Source: Paraburkholderia sp. LEh10 (GTDB taxonomy: Bacteria > Pseudomonadota > Gammaproteobacteria > Burkholderiales > Burkholderiaceae). From it: DNA of 45,427 bases. Positions 25,954-33,119 of this stretch are shown here, in pieces (position 1 is the stretch's first letter; each line of letters begins with the position of its first letter). Where the stretch lies: positions 1 through 45,427 of the forward strand of contig NZ_JAGIPX010000063.1 in the NCBI RefSeq assembly GCF_017814945.1, in the 5' to 3' direction. The translations under genes were made by a program, and so were the position numbers. The notes below the pieces were generated by a model. That model saw nothing but the letters and a program-made list of their open reading frames with translations. It was not told the DNA's origin and made no database searches.

Positions 25954-26406
25954 TCACTGATCGGCCTCGCGCAGCTCGTCCCGTGCTTGAGGCGCGCAGG
26001 CCGCCGGCTCGACAGGCGGGCTCGCGACGGCGGGCGTCACTTCGCGGCGCGTGAGCTTGCCGTCCACCGACGCGCCCACATCCATCCGCAGTTGCTGGTA
26101 ATGGATGTTCCCCGTGACACGCGCGTTCTCCTGCAACTCGACGAAATGATCGGCGATCACATCGCCTGTGATCGTGCCGTTGACGATCACGTCGTAGCCA
26201 TACACGTTGCCCGTGATCGAGCCGCGATCGCTCAGCACAAGTAGCGTCTCGCAGCCCGGCTTGCCCGTGACGTTTGCTTTCACATGACCGTCCAGCCGCA
26301 GGCCGTCGCTGAATTCGAGGTCGCCCGCGATGTACACGTCATGCGCAACGAGCGTCGCCAGCTTGTTCTGGAAGACGACGCCGGGCGACTTCTTCTTGCT
26401 GAACAT
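25954..26406 (-). CDS. Bactofilin (polymer-forming cytoskeletal protein)
   Basis: A 150-residue bactofilin. The start at 26406 gives MFSKKKSPGVVFQNKLATL, a short basic N terminus, followed by the bactofilin beta-helix core with its regular GDLEFSDGLRLDGHVKANV / GSITGNVYGYDVIVNGTITG / ARVTGNIHYQQLRMDVGASV ladder, then a Pro/Ala-rich tail. Bactofilins polymerise without nucleotides and often scaffold cell-wall enzymes. Directly upstream lie a small membrane coiled-coil protein and an M23 peptidase on the same strand, the classical bactofilin/M23 pairing. Confidence 0.92.
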   Translation of the reverse strand: MFSKKKSPGVVFQNKLATLVAHDVYIAGDLEFSDGLRLDGHVKANVTGKPGCETLLVLSDRGSITGNVYGYDVIVNGTITGDVIADHFVELQENARVTGNIHYQQLRMDVGASVDGKLTRREVTPAVASPPVEPAACAPQARDELREADQ

Positions 26407-26450
26407 AATCGATACCGGGTTGGAATTGAAAACGTGCCGTGCGCCGCCTC

Positions 26451-26825
26451 TCAACGGCGCGAGCGGCTCTGGCCCTGCAGGAACAACACTTGCGTCTGAA
26501 GCCGCGTGACTTCGACGGTCAGCGCGTCGGCGGATTTCTGCACCGTCGCGCGCGATGCGGCTTCCTGCTTCAGCGCGAGTTGCGCGCGCGCCAGCGCGTC
26601 CTGCAAGTCGTCGTGGGCGGCAGGCACTGCGCACGAATCACGCGCCGCCACCGCGCGCGTGCCGTAGCCATGCATCGCCGCCGCGCCCGCCGTCGCGCAC
26701 GCGATGCCCGCGAGCAGCCACGTTGCGATGCTCGCGGCCCGCGAGCGCACGGGCCGCGGCGCATACGCGCGCCGCGCGATCGCGCGGCCGCTTTGCCGGT
26801 TTGCCGAACCACGGCGATCAGCCAT
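26451..26825 (-). CDS. Single-pass membrane protein with coiled coil, between bactofilin and M23 peptidase
   Basis: A 124-residue protein with no family I recognise. A basic N terminus (RRAYAPRPVRSRAAS) leads into one membrane helix at about residues 34-52 (ATWLLAGIACATAGAAAM). This is followed by a predicted coiled coil (about 70-115: LQDALARAQLALKQEAASRA, VEVTRLQTQVLFLQ). The ATG at 26825 overlaps the end of the peptidase gene by 8 bp, so the two are likely coupled, and the bactofilin start follows 44 bp after its stop. It may link the bactofilin scaffold to the periplasmic peptidase. Confidence 0.7.
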   Translation of the reverse strand: MADRRGSANRQSGRAIARRAYAPRPVRSRAASIATWLLAGIACATAGAAAMHGYGTRAVAARDSCAVPAAHDDLQDALARAQLALKQEAASRATVQKSADALTVEVTRLQTQVLFLQGQSRSRR

Positions 26826-27987
26826 GAGACGATCCCATGAAAAGTGCGAGATAGTCGGTCGGATCGACGGGCGCGTCGTTGACGAGCACTTCGAAGTGCA
26901 GGTGCGGCCCCGTCGAGCGGCCCGTCGAGCCAATGTCGGCGATATGCTGGCGCGGCAGCACGAGATCGCCTTCCCGCACGACGATCCGCGATGCGTGGCC
27001 GTAGCGCGTGATGAGCCCGTTGCCGTGATCGATTTCGACGGTATTGCCGTAGCCGTCCTCCCATCCCGCGCGGATCACGCGGCCGCCCGCTGCGGCGAGA
27101 ATCGGCGTGCCCGTCATCGCGACGAGATCGACGCCCGGATGGAAGCTGAGGCGATGCGTGATTGGATCGATGCGATTGCCGAACGGCGAGCCGAAGCGCG
27201 CGCCGTCGGCGGGCATGCGGCCGGGAAACGACTCCCAGTTCGCGGCGTGCAGCATGGTTTCCTGTTCGAGTGCGGTGAGCGTCGCGGCAACACAGGCGAT
27301 CTGCTCGTGAATCGCGACGGCGTCGCGCGCGCGACGCACGTCGTCGCAGCGGCGCGGCGGCAGCGACGGGCCGCCCTCGCCGCCTTCGCTGCTTGATGGT
27401 AAGGATGACGCTGCGGATGAAGCGGCGGATGAAGCGGCGGAATCGTTGGCCTTGTCCGTGGTTTGACCGGCTGGCTGGCCGAATGACCCGTGAACGCGGG
27501 TCTGAGGCTCGGCATCGTGTCCGTCGGCGGCTCGCGCGCCGCCTTTCGCCGACGGCTCGCCCGTCGAGGACTTGTTTTCCGCGCGCTCGACGACATCGTC
27601 GCCGGCGTCGCCGCCGCGCACGTCGCTCGCCGACAGCACAGGCGGCGCAAACACGGGGCGCGGCAAGGTTTCGATCGACTTCAGACGCGTTTCGAAATCA
27701 TGCAGTGTCGCGACCTGCGCGGCGAGCCGTGTCAGGCGCGGCTCCATCTGCTCGACAGCCGCGCTCAGCTTGCCGAGCTCCGCGATCGTGTAGTCGCGCG
27801 TCACGCGGCTGTCGCCCGCCGCCGCGGCACGCATCGGATGATCGCGTCCGATCATGATGCCCGCCGTCAGCGCCAGCGCAAAGCTGCCGCACGCGACCAG
27901 CGCGCCGATCGTGAACGCCGTGCGCCGCGTGACGAAGCGCACCGCGCCACTCGTCAGATTCTTGCGCGCGCCCCAGATGAACGGCAT
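26818..27987 (-). CDS. M23 (LytM-type) metallopeptidase, membrane-anchored
   Basis: A 389-residue protein. The chosen start (27987) gives MPFIWGARKNLTSGAVRF, a cytoplasmic basic lead, then a membrane helix at about residues 25-45 (AFTIGALVACGSFALALTAG). A coiled-coil stretch and a long Ser/Ala/Asp-rich linker with SAAS repeats follow. The C-terminal LytM domain has zinc ligands in FHPGVDL (H...D) and HLHFE, with GYGNTVEIDHGNGLITRYGH between them. It should cut peptidoglycan cross-links in the periplasm. Its genes are followed by the coiled-coil protein and bactofilin. Longer in-frame starts exist (up to 28155) but lack family-like sequence. Confidence 0.9.
   Translation of the reverse strand: MPFIWGARKNLTSGAVRFVTRRTAFTIGALVACGSFALALTAGIMIGRDHPMRAAAAGDSRVTRDYTIAELGKLSAAVEQMEPRLTRLAAQVATLHDFETRLKSIETLPRPVFAPPVLSASDVRGGDAGDDVVERAENKSSTGEPSAKGGARAADGHDAEPQTRVHGSFGQPAGQTTDKANDSAASSAASSAASSLPSSSEGGEGGPSLPPRRCDDVRRARDAVAIHEQIACVAATLTALEQETMLHAANWESFPGRMPADGARFGSPFGNRIDPITHRLSFHPGVDLVAMTGTPILAAAGGRVIRAGWEDGYGNTVEIDHGNGLITRYGHASRIVVREGDLVLPRQHIADIGSTGRSTGPHLHFEVLVNDAPVDPTDYLALFMGSSHG
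27409..27444. repeat. 12-bp repeats in the M23 linker
   Basis: About three units of GCGGCGGATGAA in a row (first and last degenerate), coding the Ser-Ala-Ala-Ser linker of the M23 peptidase on the minus strand. Unit length keeps the frame. Confidence 0.7.
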
Positions 27988-28266
27988 CAGCAGGCGCCCT
28001 TCGTCGTGTCCGAGCGCCAGCGCGGCGCGCGGGCGCGCAACGATGTCGATGCCAGCAACGCAAGCGCCGTGAATGGAGCAGTGAAACGATGAACCAGCAT
28101 ACGCAGGATGTCGAAACGATCTGAGCGGTGACGAAAACGTGGCGCGAATTATCACGCCACCCGCAAGACCCGCATCTCAAATTCGACGACACCGGATTCG
28201 TCGCATGCTCACGCGACGCGTGCCGAGTATCCGGCTAGAACCGCGCTGCGGCCCATCGAACGGCCA

Positions 28267-29130
28267 TCACCCGGCGAGCATAGGCCGCAAGCGTTCGCGC
28301 AACGATTCGCTCGCACGCGTCATCGGCGCGCGCAAAACGTCTTCGAGCAGGCCTTGCGCGGCGAGCGCCGCCTTCACGGGCGCGGGGTTCGGCTCGGAGG
28401 TCAGCGCGCGGATCAACGGCAAGAGCGCATGAAAGAGCGCGCGCCCTTCGTCGAGACGCCCCGCCTTCAGCGCGCGATCGAGCGCGACGAAACGCTCTGG
28501 CCACAGATGTGCCGATGCGGCGATCGCGCCGCTGCCGCCGATGCAAAGCGTGTCGAAGATACGGACGTCGTCGCCGGCGAGCACCTGCAGACGGCCGTCG
28601 AGTATCAGCGTGTGCGTGGTGTCGAGCGAGCCCGCGCAATCCTTGATCGCCTGAATGCGCGGATGCGCGGCGAGCGCGAGCAGCGTATCGGGCTCGATGC
28701 GCACACCCGTGCGCGCGGGAATGTCGTACAGCACGACGGGATGCTCGCTGGCGTCGGCGAGCATCGTGAAATGCGCGGCGATGCCTGCCTGCGACGGCCG
28801 CACGTAGTACGGCGCCGAAATCAGCAGACCCGCGAGCGGCAGCGCGTTCAGGCGCGACACGCGCTCGCGCATGCTGCGGGCATGGTTGCCCGACACGCCG
28901 GCGATCACGGGCAGCGCGCCGTGCGCGGCATCGAGCGTCGCCGCGAGCACGGCTTCCTGCTCGTCGGCCTCGAGCGACGATGGCTCGCCCGTCGTGCCGA
29001 GCGCGACGACACCCGCGACGCCGGCGTCGGCATAGCGCTTCACGAGACGGCGCAGCGCATCGTGATCGACGGCGCCATCTGCGGAAAACGGCGTGACAAG
29101 GGGAATCCAGATACCCGAAAAGTTGGACAT
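28267..29130 (-). CDS. Dihydrodipicolinate synthase family protein (DapA paralogue)
   Basis: A 287-residue class I aldolase-fold enzyme. It has GTTGEPSSL (pyruvate-carboxylate binding), the catalytic-type Tyr in LYDIPARTGV, and the Schiff-base Lys in IQAIKDCAGS (about residue 161). These match 4-hydroxy-tetrahydrodipicolinate synthases and related lyases. It stands alone, with no lysine-pathway neighbours, so it may be a second dapA or a catabolic relative (keto-acid aldolase). It is divergent from the HTH-ATCase gene. Confidence 0.88.
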   Translation of the reverse strand: MSNFSGIWIPLVTPFSADGAVDHDALRRLVKRYADAGVAGVVALGTTGEPSSLEADEQEAVLAATLDAAHGALPVIAGVSGNHARSMRERVSRLNALPLAGLLISAPYYVRPSQAGIAAHFTMLADASEHPVVLYDIPARTGVRIEPDTLLALAAHPRIQAIKDCAGSLDTTHTLILDGRLQVLAGDDVRIFDTLCIGGSGAIAASAHLWPERFVALDRALKAGRLDEGRALFHALLPLIRALTSEPNPAPVKAALAAQGLLEDVLRAPMTRASESLRERLRPMLAG

Positions 29131-29244
29131 GACTATCCTCGAACGCGACCGTATCGGAACCGTTCAGCGGCGAGGAAGCAGTATCGGAAGCAGGAGGTTC
29201 GAGAACCGGGCTGGACAAGGCTGTTCCGTCGCGCATCTGACGGA

Positions 29245-29278
29245 ACAGCAGCTCCGGTCAGATGAGCGGCTGTTTTTT
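29245..29278 (+). terminator. T-tailed hairpin upstream of pyrB
   Basis: Arms ACAGCAGCTC (29245-29254) and GAGCGGCTGT (29264-29273), one mismatch, 9-nt loop, followed by TTTTT. It would stop plus-strand transcripts before the pyrB promoter. Its left arm is shared with the 3' arm of an 11-bp perfect hairpin (29220-29249), so the two structures are mutually exclusive. Confidence 0.5.
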
Positions 29279-29462
29279 GGCTTTGGAGACGACGCATGCG
29301 TGCGCGATCGCCACGCGTGCAAGCGCGGCACGCCATTGCGCGCCCGTTTCCACACGATCACGAAGCATTGAGCCGTTTTCCATGTCCGGCAGTGTAACCG
29401 CAATCGAGCTGAGCGCGCGCGTGAATCCGCCAGCCCGGCGCATTCCCCCCTGCGAATTTTTC

Positions 29463-29490
29463 TTGACTTCGCCGCGCAGCGAATTAATAT
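29463..29490 (+). promoter_or_regulatory. Predicted sigma-70 promoter of HTH-pyrB
   Basis: TTGACT (29463-29468), 16-bp spacer, TAATAT (29485-29490). The -35 matches five of six consensus bases, the -10 four of six. The palindrome at 29487-29505 starts inside the -10. The ATG is 50 bp downstream, preceded by AGAGGA (29528-29533). Confidence 0.6.
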
Positions 29491-29505
29491 ACGCACCGCG
29501 TATAT
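29487..29505. promoter_or_regulatory. Perfect palindrome (candidate operator O1) on the pyrB promoter
   Basis: ATATACGC-ACC-GCGTATAT, arms of 8 bp without mismatch around a 3-bp spacer, overlapping the -10 and probable start point. This is a classical repressor position. A near copy lies inside the gene at 29746-29764. Confidence 0.7.
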
Positions 29506-29539
29506 CCATGATTCACCTGACGAAACAAGAGGATCCTTC

Positions 29540-30832
29540 ATGAGCGTCCCGCAACAAGCTTTTCTCCGTGACGCGATGCGGCGTCTGAACCTCACCCGCG
29601 ACGGCTTCGCGACCCGTATCGGCGTGTCGAAGCGCGCGCTGGATACGTGGCTGCTGCCCGACGACTCGCAGGAATCGCGCGCGATGCCCGAGATCGTCGA
29701 GCGTTTCGTGTCGGAGATCGTCGTCAATGGCGTGCCCACGGAAAAATATACGCAAAGCGTAGAGTCACACGCGCTCAGCAGCCAGATCCTGTTCGAAGGC
29801 AAGCCGCAACTGCTTTCCGTCGACCAGTTCTCGCGCGACGCCGTCGAGGCCCTGTTCCGCGTCGCCGACATCATGCAGCCGATCGCGCGCCGCCGGAAAA
29901 TCTCGCGCGTGCTCGAAGGCGCGGTGCTCGGCAACCTGTTCTTCGAAGCGAGCACGCGTACCCGCGTGAGCTTCGGCGCGGCGTTCTGCCGTCTGGGCGG
30001 CTCGGTGTGCGACACGACGGGCTTCACGTTTTCGTCGATGGCCAAGGGCGAGTCGATCTACGACACGAGCCGCGTGATGGCCGGTTATGTCGATGCCCTC
30101 GTGATCCGCCATCCGGAGCAAGGCTCCGTCGCGGAATTCGCGCGCGCGACCAACATTCCCGTGATCAACGGCGGCGACGGCCCCGGCGAGCACCCGAGCC
30201 AGGCGCTGCTCGACCTGTACACGATCCAGCGCGAGTTCTCGCGCCTTGGCAAGATCGTCGACGGCGCGCATATCGCGCTCGTCGGCGACCTGAAGTACGG
30301 GCGCACCGTGCATTCGCTCGTCAAGCTGCTCGCGCTGTATCGCGGCATCAAGTTCACGCTGATCTCGCCGCCCACGTTGGAAATGCCCGCGTACATCGTC
30401 GATCAGATCTCGCGCAACGGCCACGTGGTCGAGCAGACGCACGATCTCGCCAATGGCCTGCGCGGCGCGGACGTCGTCTACGCGACGCGCATCCAGAAAG
30501 AGCGCTTCGCCGACGAATCGTTCGAAGGCTATACGCCCGACTTCCAGATCAACCAGGCGCTCGTCGATACCGTGTGCGGCCCGGACACGTTGATCATGCA
30601 TCCGCTCCCGCGCGACAGCCGCCCAGGCGCGAACGATCTGAGCACCGACCTGAACCACGATTCGCGCCTCGCGATCTTCCGGCAGACGGACAACGGCATT
30701 CCCGTGCGGATGGCGATTTTCGCGGTGCTGCTCGGCGTCGAGAAGCTCGTCCAGCATTCGATGCGTGACGCAGCATGGCGTCCGCCCGCCTATCTCGGAC
30801 CCGACGACGCGGTGTTTCACGGGATCGACTGA
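29540..30832 (+). CDS. pyrB: Aspartate carbamoyltransferase with N-terminal helix-turn-helix-like domain
   Basis: A 430-residue protein. From about residue 78 it is a complete aspartate carbamoyltransferase: carbamoyl-phosphate loop STRTR at 138-142, the 80s-loop equivalent SMAKGES near 166-172, GEHPSQALLDLYT at 217-229, GDLKYGRTVHSL at 249-260 and HPLPR at 354-358. It should make carbamoyl-aspartate for pyrimidine synthesis. The enzyme alone is usually ~310 residues. The extra residues 1-77 contain LRDAMRRLNLTRDGFATRIG then VSKRALDTWLLP, which reads as an XRE-like helix-turn-helix. Residues 69-75 join the domains and are encoded by the second palindrome. There is no pyrI, pyrR or pyrC nearby, so this is probably a second, stand-alone ATCase. 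Confidence 0.9.
   Translation: MSVPQQAFLRDAMRRLNLTRDGFATRIGVSKRALDTWLLPDDSQESRAMPEIVERFVSEIVVNGVPTEKYTQSVESHALSSQILFEGKPQLLSVDQFSRDAVEALFRVADIMQPIARRRKISRVLEGAVLGNLFFEASTRTRVSFGAAFCRLGGSVCDTTGFTFSSMAKGESIYDTSRVMAGYVDALVIRHPEQGSVAEFARATNIPVINGGDGPGEHPSQALLDLYTIQREFSRLGKIVDGAHIALVGDLKYGRTVHSLVKLLALYRGIKFTLISPPTLEMPAYIVDQISRNGHVVEQTHDLANGLRGADVVYATRIQKERFADESFEGYTPDFQINQALVDTVCGPDTLIMHPLPRDSRPGANDLSTDLNHDSRLAIFRQTDNGIPVRMAIFAVLLGVEKLVQHSMRDAAWRPPAYLGPDDAVFHGID
29746..29764. promoter_or_regulatory. Second palindrome-like site (candidate operator O2) inside pyrB
   Basis: ATATACGC-AAA-GCGTAGAG. The left arm is identical to O1 and six of eight right-arm positions match. It lies in codons 69-75 (AAA TAT ACG CAA AGC GTA GAG), where AAA, TAT, CAA and GTA are uncommon in this high-GC gene. 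Centre-to-centre distance to O1 is 259 bp, compatible with looping. Confidence 0.45.
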
Positions 30833-30883
30833 CTGCAAAGACGGATCGATCCGCCCGTTAGTTCGCTGTGAGTTCATCCAACA

Positions 30884-30916
30884 CGCGCCTTGAGATTCAA
30901 GGCGCGTTTTGTTTTT
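30884..30916 (+). terminator. Rho-independent terminator of HTH-pyrB
   Basis: Perfect 10-bp stem CGCGCCTTGA (30884-30893) / TCAAGGCGCG (30897-30906), 3-nt loop, followed by TTTTGTTTTT. It lies 51 bp after the pyrB stop, indicating a monocistronic unit. Confidence 0.92.
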
Positions 30917-31323
30917 GCGCCGCCGTATCGCATGCGCGGATGCAGGCGTCGCAATAGGCACCTGACACCGGCGACAGCGCCGCGCCATGTTCGCGCCATC
31001 AATCCGTCACGGCTGCGCCTGGCATTCTGTGCCACGATGAAGATTCGCTTTCGACGCTGCAATGACGCTGCGCAGCCACTTACTTTGCGCTTCGTCAGGT
31101 GCAACGTGAAGTCGTGACACGTCGCGCATGCCGTCGGCCGTCGCAAGGCGGCGCGTGTCATCGCTCGTGGAAGCCGGCGCCGCTTTTGCGCATCGTCGCG
31201 TCATGTTCTGCGCGAGCGGCATCGAAATTGCTCATTGTCATGGCTTGCCATGCACCGGCCGCAGGCTTCGGGTTCGATGCGGCGCAAGCCTGCATCGAAC
31301 TCATACGGAGCAAGCAGAACATC
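30917..31323. other. Intergenic region upstream of the aldehyde oxidoreductase genes
   Basis: A 407-bp gap. It holds only short frames without family features. The promoter of the downstream operon must be here; no clear -35/-10 was identified. Confidence 0.4.
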
Positions 31324-32106
31324 ATGTCCCGAAACATCGACTGTCAGGGTTCGTGCTCGCATCACGATGCGAACACGCCCCATCATGACGACCACGACGC
31401 CTCGCCTTCCAGCACTTCTCGCCGCCGCTTCCTGCAATCGGCGGCGGCCGCGGCCGCGGCAGGCAGCGCGCCCTACGTCCACGCGCAGGCGCAAACACCG
31501 CCCGCGCACGCGTCCGTTGCACGCGCAACGGTGCCGCCGCGCGCCGTGAAGCTCGACATCAACGGACGCGCCTACACGCTGCAGATCGAACCGCGTGTGA
31601 CGCTGCTCGACGCGCTGCGTGAGTACGCGGGCCTCATGGGCACCAAGAAAGGCTGCGGCCGCGGGCAATGCGGCGCGTGCACGGTGCTCGCGAACGGACG
31701 CCGCATCAACTCGTGTCTGACGCTTGCCGTGATGCACGAAGGCGACGCGATCACGACGATCGAAGGCCTCGCGAGCAACGGCACGCTGAGCCCCGTGCAA
31801 CGCGCGTTCATCGAACAGGACGCGTTCCAGTGCGGCTACTGTACGCCGGGGCAAATCTGTTCGGCGACAGCCTTGCTCACGGAATTCGACGCCGGCGCGG
31901 CCAGCACGGTCACGGCGGATGTGCGGCGCCGCCCGCCGCAACTGACGCAAGAAGAGATTCGCGAGCGCATGAGCGGCAACATCTGCCGCTGCGGCGCGTA
32001 CGTGAATATCGTCGCGGCCGTGCAGTCCGTGCATCGCGGCACCGTGGGCAGCGGCACGGGCGACACGTACACCACGTTCGTCATCAAGACGAGCGATGTC
32101 GCGTAA
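31324..32106 (+). CDS. paoA: Periplasmic aldehyde oxidoreductase, 2Fe-2S subunit (PaoA type)
   Basis: A 260-residue iron-sulfur subunit. The N terminus carries a Tat signal (SRRRFLQSAAAAAAAG) preceded by an unusual His/Asp-rich n-region (CSHHDANTPHHDDHD). The plant-type [2Fe-2S] cluster ligands are in GCGRGQCGACTVLANG and the later Cys of RINSC; the second cluster uses CGYCTPGQ and NICRCGAY. It forms the electron-transfer part of a molybdenum (MCD) aldehyde oxidoreductase with the next two genes. In E. coli only this subunit carries the Tat signal and exports the complex, as seems true here. Confidence 0.92.
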   Translation: MSRNIDCQGSCSHHDANTPHHDDHDASPSSTSRRRFLQSAAAAAAAGSAPYVHAQAQTPPAHASVARATVPPRAVKLDINGRAYTLQIEPRVTLLDALREYAGLMGTKKGCGRGQCGACTVLANGRRINSCLTLAVMHEGDAITTIEGLASNGTLSPVQRAFIEQDAFQCGYCTPGQICSATALLTEFDAGAASTVTADVRRRPPQLTQEEIRERMSGNICRCGAYVNIVAAVQSVHRGTVGSGTGDTYTTFVIKTSDVA

Positions 32107-32117
32107 CGGAGGCCATC

Positions 32118-33119
32118 ATGGATGCGATCTCGTACGAACGCGCAACGGATATATCGAGCGCCGTGCGCGCCGCGCAGCAGCCGGGCACGATGTTCATCGG
32201 CGGCGGCACCAATCTGCTCGATCTGATGAAGGGCGGCGTGACGCGCCCGGTCAAACTCGTCGACATCACGCGCATACAGGGACTCGATACCGTCTCGACG
32301 CTGCCTGACGGCGGCTTGCGCATCGGCGCGCTCGTGCGCAACAGCGACGCCGCGAATCATGCGCTCGTGCGCGAGCGCTATCCGCTGCTGTCGCAAGCGC
32401 TGCTCGCGGGCGCGTCGGCGCAATTGCGCAATATGGCAACCGTCGGCGGCAACCTGATGCAGCGCACGCGCTGCCCATACTTTTACGACACCGCGTTCAC
32501 CGCCTGCAACAAGCGCGAGCCGGGCAGCGGCTGTGCCGCGATAAACGGCCACAACCGCACGCACGCGATCCTCGGCGCGAGCACGCAATGCATCGCCGTG
32601 AATCCGTCGGATATGAGCGTCGCGCTCGCCGCGCTCGACGCGAACGTGCGCGTGAGCGGCCCGCAAGGCGAACGCGTGATCCCGTTCGGCGACTTCCACC
32701 GGCTGCCGGGCGAGCGGCCGGATCTCGACACGACGCTGCGCTCCGGCGAGCTGATCACGGCCGTCGAGCTGCCGCCGCCCATCTACAGCGAGCATGCGCA
32801 CTACCTGAAGGTGCGCGACCGCGCGAGCTATGCGTTCGCGCTCGTGTCCGTCGCCGCCGCGCTGCAGATGGACGGCGGCACGGTGCGCAGCGCGCGCATC
32901 GCGCTGGGCGGCGTCGCGCACAAGCCGTGGCGCGCAAACGCTGCCGAACAGATGCTCGCAGGCCATCCGCTCGATAAGGCGACGCTCGACGCCGCGGCCT
33001 CCGCTGCGCTCAGCGAAGCCAGGCCGCAACGCGACAACGCGTTCAAGGTGCGGCTCGCGCAGAACGCGATCGTGCGGGCGGTGAACGAGGCAGCGGGACG
33101 CACGGGAGGTGTCGCATGA
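32118..33119 (+). CDS. paoB: Aldehyde oxidoreductase, FAD-binding subunit (PaoB type)
   Basis: A 333-residue FAD subunit of the xanthine dehydrogenase family. FAD-binding segments are FIGGGTNLLDLMKGGV (about residues 32-47) and GASAQLRNMATVGGNLMQRT. The Cys-rich insert typical of PaoB, which binds an extra [4Fe-4S] cluster, is present: RCPYFYDTAFTACNKREPGSGCAA. It has no signal peptide. The ATG at 32118 follows an AACGGAGG site; it is 11 bp after paoA and overlaps paoC by 4 bp. Confidence 0.92.
   Translation: MDAISYERATDISSAVRAAQQPGTMFIGGGTNLLDLMKGGVTRPVKLVDITRIQGLDTVSTLPDGGLRIGALVRNSDAANHALVRERYPLLSQALLAGASAQLRNMATVGGNLMQRTRCPYFYDTAFTACNKREPGSGCAAINGHNRTHAILGASTQCIAVNPSDMSVALAALDANVRVSGPQGERVIPFGDFHRLPGERPDLDTTLRSGELITAVELPPPIYSEHAHYLKVRDRASYAFALVSVAAALQMDGGTVRSARIALGGVAHKPWRANAAEQMLAGHPLDKATLDAAASAALSEARPQRDNAFKVRLAQNAIVRAVNEAAGRTGGVA

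Larger units (their letters stand above)
29131..29539. promoter_or_regulatory. Divergent region between dapA-like and HTH-pyrB genes
   Basis: A 409-bp gap. It contains a perfect 11-bp inverted repeat (29220-29249), a T-tailed hairpin overlapping it (29245-29278), a weak minus-strand frame of 41 codons (29258-29383) that I do not call a gene, and the pyrB promoter/operator at 29463-29505. Confidence 0.6.

Noticed and set aside
29258..29383. Short minus-strand gene (41 codons) between dapA-like and pyrB
   Set aside because: No ribosome-binding site or family match, and it overlaps hairpin structures; too weak to call.
30874..31222. Minus-strand frames upstream of paoA
   Set aside because: No recognisable domains or ribosome-binding sites; they look like random open frames in GC-rich DNA.
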